Below, piece by piece: positions 22,502 to 33,971 of a DNA stretch of 64,000 nucleotides. Position 1 is the stretch's first letter. Each line of letters opens with the position of its first letter. The notes under the pieces are model-generated. The model did no database searches, was not told the DNA's origin, and worked only from the letters and a program-made list of their open reading frames with translations. A program made the translations under genes and the position numbers. The DNA comes from Hevea brasiliensis (Eukaryota; Streptophyta; Magnoliopsida; Malpighiales; Euphorbiaceae), in NCBI RefSeq assembly GCF_030052815.1, contig NC_079495.1:116600194-116664193 (forward strand). Reading direction: 5' to 3'.

Positions 22502-25500
22502 AACTCCGTCTAAGTAGTTTGCGCTTAGCCGGTCCCAAGCCCGGATAAAGGAGGAGGGTTGCGGTAGGTGACAACTAGCGTAAAAATTTCGTCACACCCT
22601 ATGATATGGATTCAAATGATATAAACGTTGGGGCGTCCTCTACTAACGACGCGCTACATGGTGTAGTGATAAATATGCAAGGGTGTAGGCGTTCACTGAA
22701 GCGACGCGCCATGGGTGTGGTGTTAAGTGAGCAAGGGTTTCCACATCATGGACGGGTGTGGGTAAAGAAGTTAGTCCATAAGACAGATAATAGAACAAAT
22801 AGTGGAACAGAACACAAGATAGACATAGAAAATAATAGAAGATATCATAGAAGGAGACCAATTAGGAAGGAGCAGGATAGGAGGAGGATCAGGGTTGGTA
22901 CTTGGAATGTTGGATAACTTACAGGAAAATTAATGGAGCTTGTGGATACCTTGGAAAGGAGAAGGGTGAATATTGCTTTCATTAAGGAGACTAAATGGGT
23001 AGTAGAGAAAAGTAAGGAAGTGTGTAATTCAGGGTACAAACTTTGGTTTCTGGAAAGGAGAGAAACAAAAAGTGGGTATAATCATAGACAGGACATTGAA
23101 AGTGTGAAAAGAGTAGGAGATAGAATTATACTAGTAAATTTAGTACTAGACGGAGAAACAATAAATATAGTTAGTGCTTATGCCCCACAAATAGGAATAG
23201 ACATTGAGAGTAAACAAATGTTTTGGGAAGATATGGTTGATTTAATGCAAAGCATACCGAATGAAGAGAATGTTTTCATTGGTGGTGATTTGAATGGACA
23301 TTTAGGAAGTGATAGGCAAGGTTATGAGAATGTTCATGGAGGTTTTGGTTTTGTGATCGAAATGAGGAGGAAAAAGCATCATGGATTTTGCTATGGCATA
23401 CGACCTAATACTAGCAAATACCTACTTTATAAAAAGAGAGTCACATTTAGTGACTTTCAAAAGTGGGCAACATAGAAGCCAAATCGACTTCCTCTTAACC
23501 AGAAGACAAATGAGCTCTATGCAAGGATTGCAAGGTCATTCAGGAGAAGCTTTAACAAGTCAACATAGGTTGGTGGTCTTGGATGTCAAGTTTAGGAACA
23601 ATTCAAGTAAGGTCGGAAGAAATAGTGTAGCTCGAACAAAGTGGTGGGAGTTCAAAGGAGTAAAGCAAGTGAAGTTCAAAAATGAGCTTCTTGAGTCAAG
23701 TATGGAAGCTAGATATGGAGGCCAATGATATGTGGATCTGGATGGCATCAAAGATTAGAGAAGTAGCTAGAAAAGTACTTGGGAGTCTAAGGACATGGAC
23801 CACCCTCAAAAGAGAGATGGTGGTGGAATGAGGAAGTACAAAAGGCGTTGAAGAGAAAAAGGGAATGGTATAAGAAATTACCTAAATGTGATAATAATGA
23901 GGCATATGAACAAGATAGCAAAGAAAGAGGCAAAAGCGATTAGCCAAGCAAGAGCACAGCCTTTGAAAAGTTATATGAGAAACTTGGAACTAAAGAAGGG
24001 AGAAAGATATTTATAGATTAGCAAGGAGTAGAGAAAGGAAATGTCAAGATCTCAATCAAGTTAGGTGCATTAAGGATAAAGAAGGAAAAGTGTTGGTGAA
24101 AGATGAGGACATTAAAGAAAGATGGAGAAATTATTTTAATGATCTCTTTAATAATAGTCAAAATGGAAATAGCGTGAATATAGATAATAGAACAATAGAA
24201 AAGAATGTAAATTATACTAGAAGGATTAGATCTTTAGAAGTAAAGGAAGCACTTAAGAGAATGAAAGTAGGTAAAGCTGGACAGATGAAATACCAATTGA
24301 AGTGTGGAAGTATTTGGGAGATATGGGAGTGGCATGGTTAACTAAATTATTTAATAAGATTCTAAACTCAAAGAAAATGCCTGATGAATGGAGGAAGAGT
24401 ATTTTAGTACCTATTTTTAAAAATAAGGAGACATCTGAGTTGCTCAAACTATAGAATTAAACTCATGAGCCATACTATGAAGTTGTGGGAGAGAGTTGTG
24501 GAGCATCGACTACGTCATGATACTTCTATCTCTCTCAATCAATTTGGTTTCATGGTCGTTCAACTATGGGCGATCTTTCTCATTAGAAGCTTGAGGGAGA
24601 AATATAGAGATGGGAAGAAAGATCTACATGCACATGGTTTTTATTGATTTGGAGAAGGCTTATGATAGTGTTCCAAGAGAGGTCTTATGGAATGCGTTAG
24701 AACAAAAGAGGGTATCTATTAGGTATATACAAGTATTGAAAGATATTTATGAAGGAGCAACTACTATTGTGCGCAGTGGGAGGGGACACAAGAGATTTTC
24801 CGATCTCAATTGGATTACACCAAGAATCGACCATAAGCCCTTACCTTTTTACATTAGTTTTAGATGAACTGAAACATATACAAGAGAGTATTCCTTGGTG
24901 CATGATGTTTGCGGATGATATTGTTACGATAGATGAGACACGAGAAGGAGTCAATAGGAAGCTAGAACTTTGGAGAAGTACTCTAGAGTCAAAGGGTTTT
25001 AAGTTAAGTAGAGCGAAGGCAGAATACATGCATTGCAAGTTCGGTGAAGGCCAAACGGTGATAGGGAAGGAGTTAGTTTGAATGGAGTGTCCCAAAGTAA
25101 TCACTTTAAATATCTAGGCTCGATCCTTCAAGTAGATGGGGATGTGAGGAGGATGTTAGTCATAGGATTAAGGATGGTTGAAGTGGAGACGTGCCACGGG
25201 AGTTTTATGTGATCGTAAGATTCCCAATAAATTAAAAGGAAAATTTTACCATATGCTATATGGTAGTGAGTGTTGGACACTGAAAGAGTCCTACGCATCT
25301 AAGATAAGAGTTGCAGAGATGAGAATGTTAAGGTGGATGAGTGGCCATACTAGACTAGATAAAGTCCGTAATGAAAGTATTAGAGAAAAGGTAGGAGTGG
25401 TGCCAATTGAAGATAAGTTGAGAGAAGGGAGATTGAGGTGGTTTGGTCATGTGAAGCGTAGACATACGGAGGCTCCAGTTAGACAAGTAGAGCACATTAG

Positions 25501-25688
25501 GCTAGAGGATAGAAAGAAAAAAAGGGGTAGACCTAAATTGACTTGGAGGAGAGTAGTACAGCATGACTTAGAAGCATTACACATTTCTGAGGATTTAACC
25601 CAAAATCGTTCAGAGTGGAAAAAGCGAATCCATATAGCCGACCCCAAATTTTTGGGATAAAGGCTTAGTTGAGTTGAGTTGAGTTGTA
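22502..25688 (+). mobile_element. RTE-clade LINE, near full length
   Basis: A perfect 15-bp target duplication, gaatatgccattctt, flanks it (22487-22501 and 25689-25703). The 5' end has the conserved leader (cccaagcccggataaagg) shared with the copy at 40.6 kb plus about 25 further bases; the 3' end has ggcttagttgagttgagttg, a short TTGAG repeat tail. Between them are remnants of an endonuclease-RT polyprotein. RTE elements lack poly(A) and RNase H, which fits. Confidence 0.93.
22606..25660 (+). pseudogene. Broken RTE endonuclease-RT polyprotein
   Basis: Successive pieces in shifting frames: N-terminal region 22606-22917 leading to GTWNVG (endonuclease start), endonuclease 22933-23475 with [10 protein letters not shown] pieces between 24090 and 25081 with [14 protein letters not shown] and FADDIV, and the C-terminal piece 25178-25660 with [13 protein letters not shown] and [13 protein letters not shown]. 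Many frameshifts and stops exclude activity. It is clearly the same family as the elements at 7.1 and 40.6 kb. Confidence 0.88.
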
Positions 25689-25703
25689 GAATATGCCATT
25701 CTT

Positions 25704-26565
25704 GTTGGTCTCTCTCTAACCAGTAGAGAGAGAATTTTCCTCTCCTCTCGTTCTTCTTCTCCTAAAGCACTTGGCCTCTGCCCTTACCGACCAGCGGCCT
25801 CCTCTGCCCCATCAGGGCAGGGGGGACTTCATCCCCTATCCTGGAAGTGGGTTATGTCCTCCCCCCACTCGGGCGGGGTTTGTGCATAAATAATGTTGTT
25901 TTCGCGTTTTTGTGATAGATCCAGCGCCAACTATTGAGGGTTTTGGTTTATTTACTTTGACTGATATAGTTTGCATGCATGTCTAGCTTTATCTCGGCAT
26001 TGCATGGTTGGAGTTTCTCTGGGTTGGGCTATGGAAGGTGTAATCCTTTTAGTTGTGCTCAGTACCTCTGGGGATAACTGTTCGACTGGTTCTTGCGATT
26101 GCCAGCCGATTGGAGTTGACCCTTAAGGCTTGAAATGCTAAGAGCTCTGTCGTGCACCACCTCTTCAAAGACTATTGTTTTTGTCGTTGGTTCAAGGATC
26201 TGTTGGGTCTACGGTCGTGAAGGAAAGATAGATTGGAGTTTTGTCTAGTTTTTTGTTGAAGTTAGTTTCCTGAGCAAAAAAATGATCTCTCCTTAAGCTA
26301 GTTTCTTGAGAAAAAAATGATCTCCCTTCTCTTATTTGGATCAGCTCAGCTTCCCTATTGCTATTGAAAATGCCGTTGACGACCGGCTTGGGGGAGACAA
26401 TCTCATCTGCAACTTTCCTTGCTCTAGAGTTTTGTTTATGGGCCTTAAGGGCTTCTTATTGTAAGCTTTTGGTCTGGACTTTAGTTGGCTTTAATATCTT
26501 AGTCTTAGGCCTGTAACTCCTTTTCCTAATTAAATGATTTCCTATCTTTTCGGGAAAAAAAAAAA
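25704..26565 (+). mobile_element. Possible 5'-truncated LINE (L1-like) 3' end with poly(A)
   Basis: Moderately GC-rich, gene-like DNA without an ORF. It ends in taaatgatttcctatcttttcggg followed by an A11 run at 26555-26565, a style common at the 3' ends of plant L1-type LINEs. No target duplication was found, partly because a long inverted repeat begins within the A-run. An mRNA-derived retrocopy is an alternative. Confidence 0.4.
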
Positions 26566-26908
26566 GTTAGTCTTCTTTTTTATTTTTAATTTTATATCTG
26601 CATTAGATGCCTTGAGATATACACACAATAGTTTTGGTTCCACAAAGAAATAATTTTTAATCCTATTCTTACTGTAGCCGTGGAGGAGAACATCATTGAA
26701 ATAAAATTAAAAAAAAATCATTTTAAACAAAAATGCATTTGAAATAAACAAAATTTACAATGAAATAACATATCTATCACTTTTTTTTTTATTTTTTAAA
26801 ATATTATTTAAATATAAATATTAATTTATATGTTGTTAAAAAAATATATTACTATTAAATTGACAAAATAATATTTTAAAAATAGAAAAAGTAATAGATA
26901 TATCATTT

Positions 26909-26970
<62 letters not shown>

Positions 26971-27148
26971 CAAATGCATTTTTGTTTAAAATGAATTCTT
27001 TATGTCAAGTATGCTCTCCTCCATGACATTGTTTCATTTCACTACAAGAAGGATGTGATGAAATCAAATTTTCTCTTTGGAAATTGCGCATATATCTGAA
27101 GGCTTCTAATTTAGATATATAATTAAATATAGAAAAGAAGACTAACTT
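26564..27148. repeat. Imperfect 585-bp palindrome (MITE-like foldback)
   Basis: The outer ends aagttagtcttctttt (26564) and gaaaagaagactaactt (ending 27148) are inverted copies. The complementarity continues inward: gccttgagatata against its copy near 27095, tggaggaga at about 26683 against tctcctcca near 27010, and cattttaaacaaaaatgcatttgaaat at about 26730 against its inverse near 26970. Arms are about 270 bp, with a short AT-rich centre near 26850 and a (TA)n expansion in the right arm. It could be a long-hairpin MITE or foldback element. No target duplication was recognised. Confidence 0.8.
26911..26962. repeat. (TA)n microsatellite
   Basis: About 26 AT units in the right arm of the palindrome; the left arm lacks it, so it expanded after the palindrome formed. 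Confidence 0.9.
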
Positions 27149-27399
27149 GCAACTCAGTGGTGACAGGGTACTCATGCTTGTTCTAAACAAAAGCCAATGA
27201 CCTTTAACACAATAATAGTTAGGTACTTCAATTGCTTGTTCTAGACAAAAGCCCCCAAGGCTACTATAATAAATAAATAAATAATGAAGTACACTCCTTG
27301 GTGCTGCTATTTAGGTAAATTATTAGATAGGTTATGGGACAACCCAATTCCATTCCAAAATTCTATACAGTTACATATCAAGGACAAGGCTAAATGTTA

Positions 27400-28380
27400 G
27401 TAAAGATTCCAATCCAAAGTCTCATTTCATGAATCAACAGCTCCCCCCCCCCCCCCCCCAAGGCAGAATATAATTCCAGTTCAAACCGTAGTTCATTTGC
27501 ATAATTTAGAACCAAACAATAGAAAAGTGCTGCACAATGATTCACAACCTGTAATAACTTGTGCTCTCTCCATGATGCTATTCTATTATATGCCACGCTA
27601 ATTTCTCAATTATTTCACTAATGAAATAACAAAACCACAAAAACAGAAACTCCAAACTAGAAAGAGATGAGATGAAAAAAACATGTAAAATAAAATTCTT
27701 TTTCTGGTTGGTTTGCTCTACTGAAATTAGTACAAAGTTTTCACCAAAAGAAAAAAGCATTAAACTTATATGTGAAACCCTAAATCTGTACCCTCAACTA
27801 GTTAATGAAATTATGCAAAAGGTGTTGAAATGCTTAGGCGCATAAAATACGAAACCCTAAAAAAACGTCATAAGCTAAGAAAAATCTTACCAACTTGAAA
27901 ATTGATCCGTTCTGTCCTGATAATAAAGAAGTAACTAATCTATCAATCTATAATTTCAGATTAGAAAAAGTAATAGCATGATATACATGAATTAAAAATT
28001 GAATCACATGAAACCTGTCAAATCCACAAATAAAATTCTATAATTTACAACCTAACCTTTGAGACTTCGGTGAACCACGAACTCCACTGAGTCTGCTTTT
28101 ATACTTAATAAATTTTGTGTTTTCACCACAAAATCATCAAATCAAAGAGAGCAAGAGCACATCACAGATTGACTTGAGATGAGAAATAGAAAGAAAAAGG
28201 AGTGTTTGGTTAGCTTTAGACACTAATAGCTAGGTCACAATTGAACATCGAGATTGTGGCTATTTGGCATTCGACTCATTGTTAGAGATTACAGGTGAGA
28301 AGGAGGAGGAACAAGCAATATAGAGAGAAAGTAAGGGAGGATTAATTTGTTCTTTTTGTTTTCAGAATGTGTTATGTTAC
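27400..28380 (-). ncRNA. Possible spliced minus-strand transcript of unknown type
   Basis: Read on the minus strand, the region has promoter-proximal character (CT-rich ctttctctctatattgcttg near 28340), a plausible donor after ccgaagtctcaaag (about 28060), a short candidate exon at about 27890-27917 bounded by ttatcag and gtaagat, and another acceptor-like ttacag near 27550. The open frames in these pieces are very short (for example 14 codons from an ATG near 28275). It may be a non-coding RNA or the 5' end of a gene I cannot follow. This is inference only. Confidence 0.2.
27443..27459. repeat. Poly(C) tract, 17 nt
   Basis: Seventeen consecutive C residues, G17 on the minus strand, within otherwise AT-rich sequence. 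Confidence 0.95.
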
Positions 28381-28399
28381 AAAAGTAAGGGAAAATGCT

Positions 28400-30069
28400 T
28401 TAGATTTAATAAGCTTAAGTTATTTTAAAAAATATATTAAATTAATTATACTAATTAATATTGCAACACTTTTGATCCTAACATAATTTTTTTTTTATCA
28501 ATTAATCATTTAAATTTTGCTTCTTTATTGATTTTGCATTCGTTTAAGATTTTAGTGTTTCGATGCTGTTAGGTTCTTTTATCGAAGCTTTCTTTGGAAG
28601 CATGATATATTGGTTATTAATTATATTCTATCATTACTTATTTATAATTTGATTGTTTTATTTAGGACTGAACATTCCTTCACATTAAATTAAATTGAAT
28701 TAAATTATTAAAATTAAATTAATAAAATTATTATATTTTAAAAATTAAATTAAATTAAAATATATAAAAAATCAAAGCAATCAGTTTTTGGTCTTAATGG
28801 TTTTTTATTTATATTTAATTTTTAAATTATTTAGTATGATTTTGATCTTGATTTAAATTTAATAATTATTAATTAATAAAATTAAATATTTTATATATAT
28901 AAAAATACATATAATACATAATTTTTCTATAGAAATAAAGTAATTTAAAAATTAAAAAAGTAATTTGATTCAATCAATTTTTTTTCTTTAAAACTAAATC
29001 AAATTAAAATAATTAAAATTTTTAAAATTTAAAATTAAATTAAACTAAATTACCTTAAAAATTAAATCAAATTATTAAAATAAAATGATTTGATTCCATA
29101 TATTCAATTTAAATTAAATACTAACCACCCCAAACTTTGTTATTGAAATTGTTATTACTTGTTGTAGAAGTATAGAAGCCTAGGCTTACTTGATTCAGAT
29201 TTCCCTTTTGCAATGATGAAAATGATGTTGATTTGTTTTTGAATTCTTAAAAGGAAATAATACAAAAAGTTATCTTATGCTTTTACATTTTAATATATAA
29301 GAGATTGTAATTTAATTTTTATTAATTTGATATTTTATATTTTTTTGTTAATAAATATAATTTAAATTATTAATTATTATTAAATAATATTGATGTGGTG
29401 AATATGTAGCGCTGATGTGATAACACATGACAGACATAATGTTTATATGACGCTCATGTGATGCTTATATGACAAACATGTGTCGTTAATGTATCATCAT
29501 ATCAATGCCACATGTTTACTATGTTAACATCGTTTAACCATAATTATTAGTTCAAATTACACATTTACGGAAGAACATACAAAATATCAAATTAATAAAA
29601 ATTAAATTATAATTTCTAGCATGTCACATCCCAAAATTATATATATATATATAAGATTCTAAATTTAATATAAAAAATATATTAGTATTTGAAAAATTCT
29701 AAATTTGAGATACCAAACATAAGATATATTGTTTTTAAACTTTAAAATACTATTTCCATTAACTCGATTTTATATAAAAATAAATTTAATAATTTTTAAA
29801 TTAAACAGTTATATTAATATCTATATATTTATTATTTCAATTATATATTTTTTAAATTTTAACATATATATTTAATTTTATTTTTATATAAAATCAAAAT
29901 TTATTATATATATCATACTCTTAATATAAGTTTTATTTTATTTATATGCGCAAAAACCATTTATGGTAAAAAAAAAATGTGTTGGACTCGTAATAAGGAC
30001 TAGGGATTTTGGAGAGATCCATAAAATATGAACCAGAGATCGAAGCCCAACCCGCGCCGAATAAATATC

Positions 30070-30122
<53 letters not shown>

Positions 30123-30150
30123 AAATTAAAAAATATCTATTATATTTAAA
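28400..30150. other. AT-rich intergenic DNA with simple repeats
   Basis: Contains low-complexity aattaaattaaa-type sequence (28690-29120) and an (AT)n run at about 30072-30107. No gene or clear element is recognised. It lies upstream of the unknown-function gene at 31.2 kb. Confidence 0.6.
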
Positions 30151-30289
30151 CATTAGAATTGGATTGAATAAGAAGGAAGAGGGGGAAAGTTTGATAGAAA
30201 CGTGGACGATCCTGATTCAATCTCAGAAATCGCCATATGACTCGCCCTTGGATCCATCGACTGTCCTCCTATTTTTGTGCGTCTTTCTA

Positions 30290-30846
30290 TTTTCTCTCTC
30301 TTACCCTCATCCAAAACCCCTCTCTCCCTCAATTCCCGATCTCTAGTTCTATGGATTCTCTCTGATGATCTCTCACCGATCTTCTTTTTCGCTTTTCTAA
30401 ATTGTCTTTCATGCGTTTGATGATCCAAGCAAGAGGTCGACGAAGAGCTGGTTTTGAGTGAGCGCAGAGTTTTAAGGAGGGAAAGAAAGGTGGCTCTTTC
30501 GAAGAGCAGAGGGAGATAATGCCTTCGATACCCATACAGCTACAGCTCCGTTTGCTTCCATCTTTGGCTCTCTTTCATGGTGGATTGTGTTATCATCGTT
30601 TGAAACAGCTTGAAAAGCGTGACCGGCGTGGTAATCTTAGTTAACATTAGGAACTTTTTCTTCCTATTTCTCTTCTATATTCGCTTCTAGTTCTTTCTCT
30701 TTTCGTTCCTTTTGGGTTCTTGCTTTCTGGGTTTCTGCAATTAGTTGTTATTTTCGTGAAAATCGGGTTCGAGAAATCGGAGATAGAGAGATCATTTGAA
30801 GGATTTGGTTGGACTTGATAAGAGCTATTCAGAGACAGCATAAGAG
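30290..30846 (+). other. Probable 5' leader exon of the TWAPDVYDP protein gene
   Basis: A pyrimidine-rich leader (tctctctc near 30295, then acccctctctccctc) is followed by a donor at 30847 (AAGAG|gtactg). The likely acceptor is tttgcag at about 31205, giving a leader intron of about 360 bp before the ATG at 31236. Transcript start is inferred. Confidence 0.45.
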
Positions 30847-31235
30847 GTACTGTTTTGATGGGTTTATCTGTGTATCTTGTTCATATGCTATGAAACTTCA
30901 CTTTAATTGTGTGCGTTTGATGGGTTTAATTTGATGAATATATGGGATTGCGTGTAATGTGGACAATTTTCCGTTTGATCGTTATTTTTTCAGCTCAGTA
31001 ATATAATATCTTTTGATCTGTTATCTATTGAGGATATTGATTGAGACTATCAGCAGTTCAATCACGCATTTGAGAGCAATGTATGGTTTTATTTTGAAGG
31101 CTTTCAATTGTTTATATACTTGACGTGTATCCGTTTCCATGCTAATAAGAATTTATTTGTGGCGTGTGTTTGAGGTTTTCATAGAGTGCTTTCTTGTTTT
31201 TGCAGTTACCTATTTCTTGTTTGGTGGTGTTATTG

Positions 31236-32313
31236 ATGGAAGTTATCTGTAATCGATGTGTGGATGGTGGTGGTGTTCTGGTAGACGAAATCCAAAGCAA
31301 TTTAAGCAAGTTTGGGCATTTAGGGGATGTTCAAGAAACAGATGCATCTGATGGAGACTGTACCAGTGGTGCAGAGGGATTCCAAGAGCTTGAGCCATTT
31401 GGGCATGAACCCGTTAAAAATTCTCTAGAAAAGGCTGTAGCATTGCCATCTGAAGATGATGAACCTGAAACAGCATTGCGGCTGCTGTTCTCTGGGGAGC
31501 CCATAAGGCCTGCATTGCCAGTAAGCTTTTTGTTCATTCTACTGTTGCATATTTAATGTGGATCGGGCATCTTTTGAATCAAGGAGTACCATTCTCGTTT
31601 GTATTATTTGATGGAATTGGATTCTTGAGATGGACAGAGAGGGAAGGAGGACGCAGTGGTGTGATGGTGGTGGTTTTGGAGGGGGAAAAGCACTAAGGTG
31701 GTGCTGGAATTTTCATTTGAATCCCAGTGGGTGTGATCTGTTAATGCCACTGGCCATTTTACGGAACCACATTTAATTGATTGATTTGCACTGCAAGGGT
31801 CATATAATTAGATATTAGTTTGCATTGGACAAATAGTAGCTCTACGATTGTTTAATTTGCCAGAGCTTTCTGTTGACAAAGTTAACTTGATCTTTTCTTT
31901 CTTTGCAGCTTGTGTCTGCCATGAAAGGTAGTCGAGAAAAACTGGGAACATCCCCAAGAAAGCTGTCTGTGACTTGGGCTCCTGATGTGTATGATCCTAT
32001 TCCTAATTCAGTATCACACTCTGTTACAAGCAAGCAGAGGAAGTCTAGGAAAGATAAAGGCAAAAATAGCAACAATAACCACAAGAAAAATGGAAAGAAG
32101 GGCCAGAAAGGCAACTCAAAAGGAGGAGGTGGTAAAGACAAGAAGCAATTGCGCAAAACTGGTGGTAGGTCTGATAAGTGTTATAAAACACTGAACACTT
32201 GTGATGCCCCAGACCTTGATGAATTTGATGTTGGAAGCCCAGACTACTGTGGAAGTAGCTTCCTGAAAAAATCCCCCACAACGTTTCACTACCCTGTTGC
32301 AGAGGCGTTGTGA
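31236..32313 (+). CDS. Plant protein of unknown function with TWAPDVYDP motif
   Basis: Two coding exons, 31236-31520 and 31909-32313, joined in phase 0 (CCA|gtaagc ... tttgcag|CTT), give a 229-aa product. I recognise the block [20 protein letters not shown] (residues 103-122) as typical of a small plant-only family without assigned biochemical function. The N-terminal half is acidic ([15 protein letters not shown] at about 75-89); residues about 137-178 are very rich in Lys, Asn and Gly, suggesting nuclear targeting or nucleic-acid binding; the C-terminus is [25 protein letters not shown] and ends at TGA 32311. An upstream in-frame ATG at 31194 precedes the intron acceptor and is therefore unlikely to be used. 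AATAAA-like signals lie at 32346-32358. Function is unknown. Confidence 0.87.
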
Positions 32314-32399
32314 AATCACATCTTCATTCTACATCCTGGTGTTATGTAAATAAATAAATGTAGCTATGAAGCTTATGACTGGAAGATGTGGTACCTATC

Positions 32400-33971
32400 T
32401 TGCCAGTGTTTTTGTTGATACTATAACTATATCAACTTATATTATATTTTTGGTGCTTGTTTAATTTTTCTTTTTTGGACAACGGCACTAATAGCTTGTT
32501 TGGATCGGATGGAAGTAAAATATCAGAGGAATCAAAGCAAGGAAAAATACTCAGAGAGAAGGAAGGAAAGTCTTATATTCTATTCGGGCCATTCTCTGCC
32601 GTTTAAGGTAACCAAAAAAATAAAATTACATTTTTAACCTTGGTTCTCTTTATTGGAATTTTGGGGGCGGTTCTTTTTTTCTCTAGATGCACATAAAATG
32701 TATTCTTGAAAAATCAATCAATAAACCAGATAGCATGCTTTGGGTGGCTAAAAAGTTTATTTTGATGTTTATTATATGGGTATCAATTTGGAATATTTAC
32801 CAAAATTTAATTTTATTTAGATTTAATGGTGCTATGGTTGTAGGTTGTCTCTGAGGCAATTGATTTTAGATAAGGATCTCTACAATTTAATGTTAAAAAA
32901 AAAAAAAGAAAAAAAAACTTAAAAAACAAAATCAAGCGATCTCATGTTAGCATTAAAAAAAAATTGTTTATTATTATTTTTATAATTTTAATCTCTTATT
33001 AATATTATTTAAATATTTAAAAAAATTAAATTAATTTTTTATATTATTAATATTTATACTAACTTAAGATTAAATGTTAACGTTGAAGATTAAATTAATA
33101 ATTATTTTATTTAAAAATTAAAAATTACATAAGTGAAAATACATTTTATCAAACACATTGTTAACTACACGAGTGGCTTCAACAATTTTGCTACTTTAGT
33201 GTGAAGGAGAGTAACCTTCCTGACAACAGATCAAGATTACCATTACAAAATTTGAGACTTGGCAATAACTAATTGGTAGCGACACAAGGAGAATATTCTT
33301 CCTGACATAAGACCAAGATTACCATTACAAAATTTGAGATTCGACAGTAATCGATAGCAATATGGAGGAATCACTCCACAAGTTAGCTATTGAAATTAGA
33401 GAGTCCAAATTCACATATATTCCACTCTAAAATCTCATACTTTCAACGTTGAGTGCAAGTTACCTTGCAATTGGCATCATAATAGGCATCATAATATTTC
33501 GCTACACTCTGCAATCCCAATCCCCATGCAAATTGACTTTGCCCTAGCTTAATTTAGTCCGGACAAGACATGGCAATCTGTCACCGACTATGCTGCACGA
33601 TTGCAGCTGAGAGGCAATGGCCGACTCTACTACCATTGAAGTTAGAGAGCCTAAATCCATACATGTCCCGCACTGATTTTTTTTTTTTTTTTTAAATGCG
33701 GGCATAAGCTATTTTGCAATTGTTATCGCAACAATAACTTGCATCTCATATTTTCTTCGGGCTCGGGCTTGGTATGAGTGGGGAACTCGGGCGTGGAATT
33801 CTTAGACCACGTATATACAAATGGATGAGCTTAGCCTAACCTGGTTATGCCCAGACAAGATCAGGTACACTCTTTTATAACAAGCAATGTTATTTATTTA
33901 ATCTTTTGGAATGCCCTCTGATGGGGTAAAGTTCAATTTGGTGAATGATAGCTGGGATACAGTGGATTTCT
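32400..33971. other. Intergenic DNA between convergent genes
   Basis: Separates the 3' ends of the TWAPDVYDP gene and ArgJ. It holds a small diverged tandem repeat at about 33205-33360 (ttcctgaca, then agattaccattacaaaatttgag twice, about 98 bp apart). No gene seen. Confidence 0.6.

Noticed and set aside
27042..27052. cactacaagaa, resembling a CACTA transposon end
   Set aside because: It lies inside an arm of the palindrome, not at its end, and its partner in the other arm is only loosely similar.
31842..32319. Minus-strand ORFs opposite exon 2 of the TWAPDVYDP gene
   Set aside because: They mirror Lys-codon-rich coding on the plus strand (poly-Phe/Leu-like product) and lack independent support.
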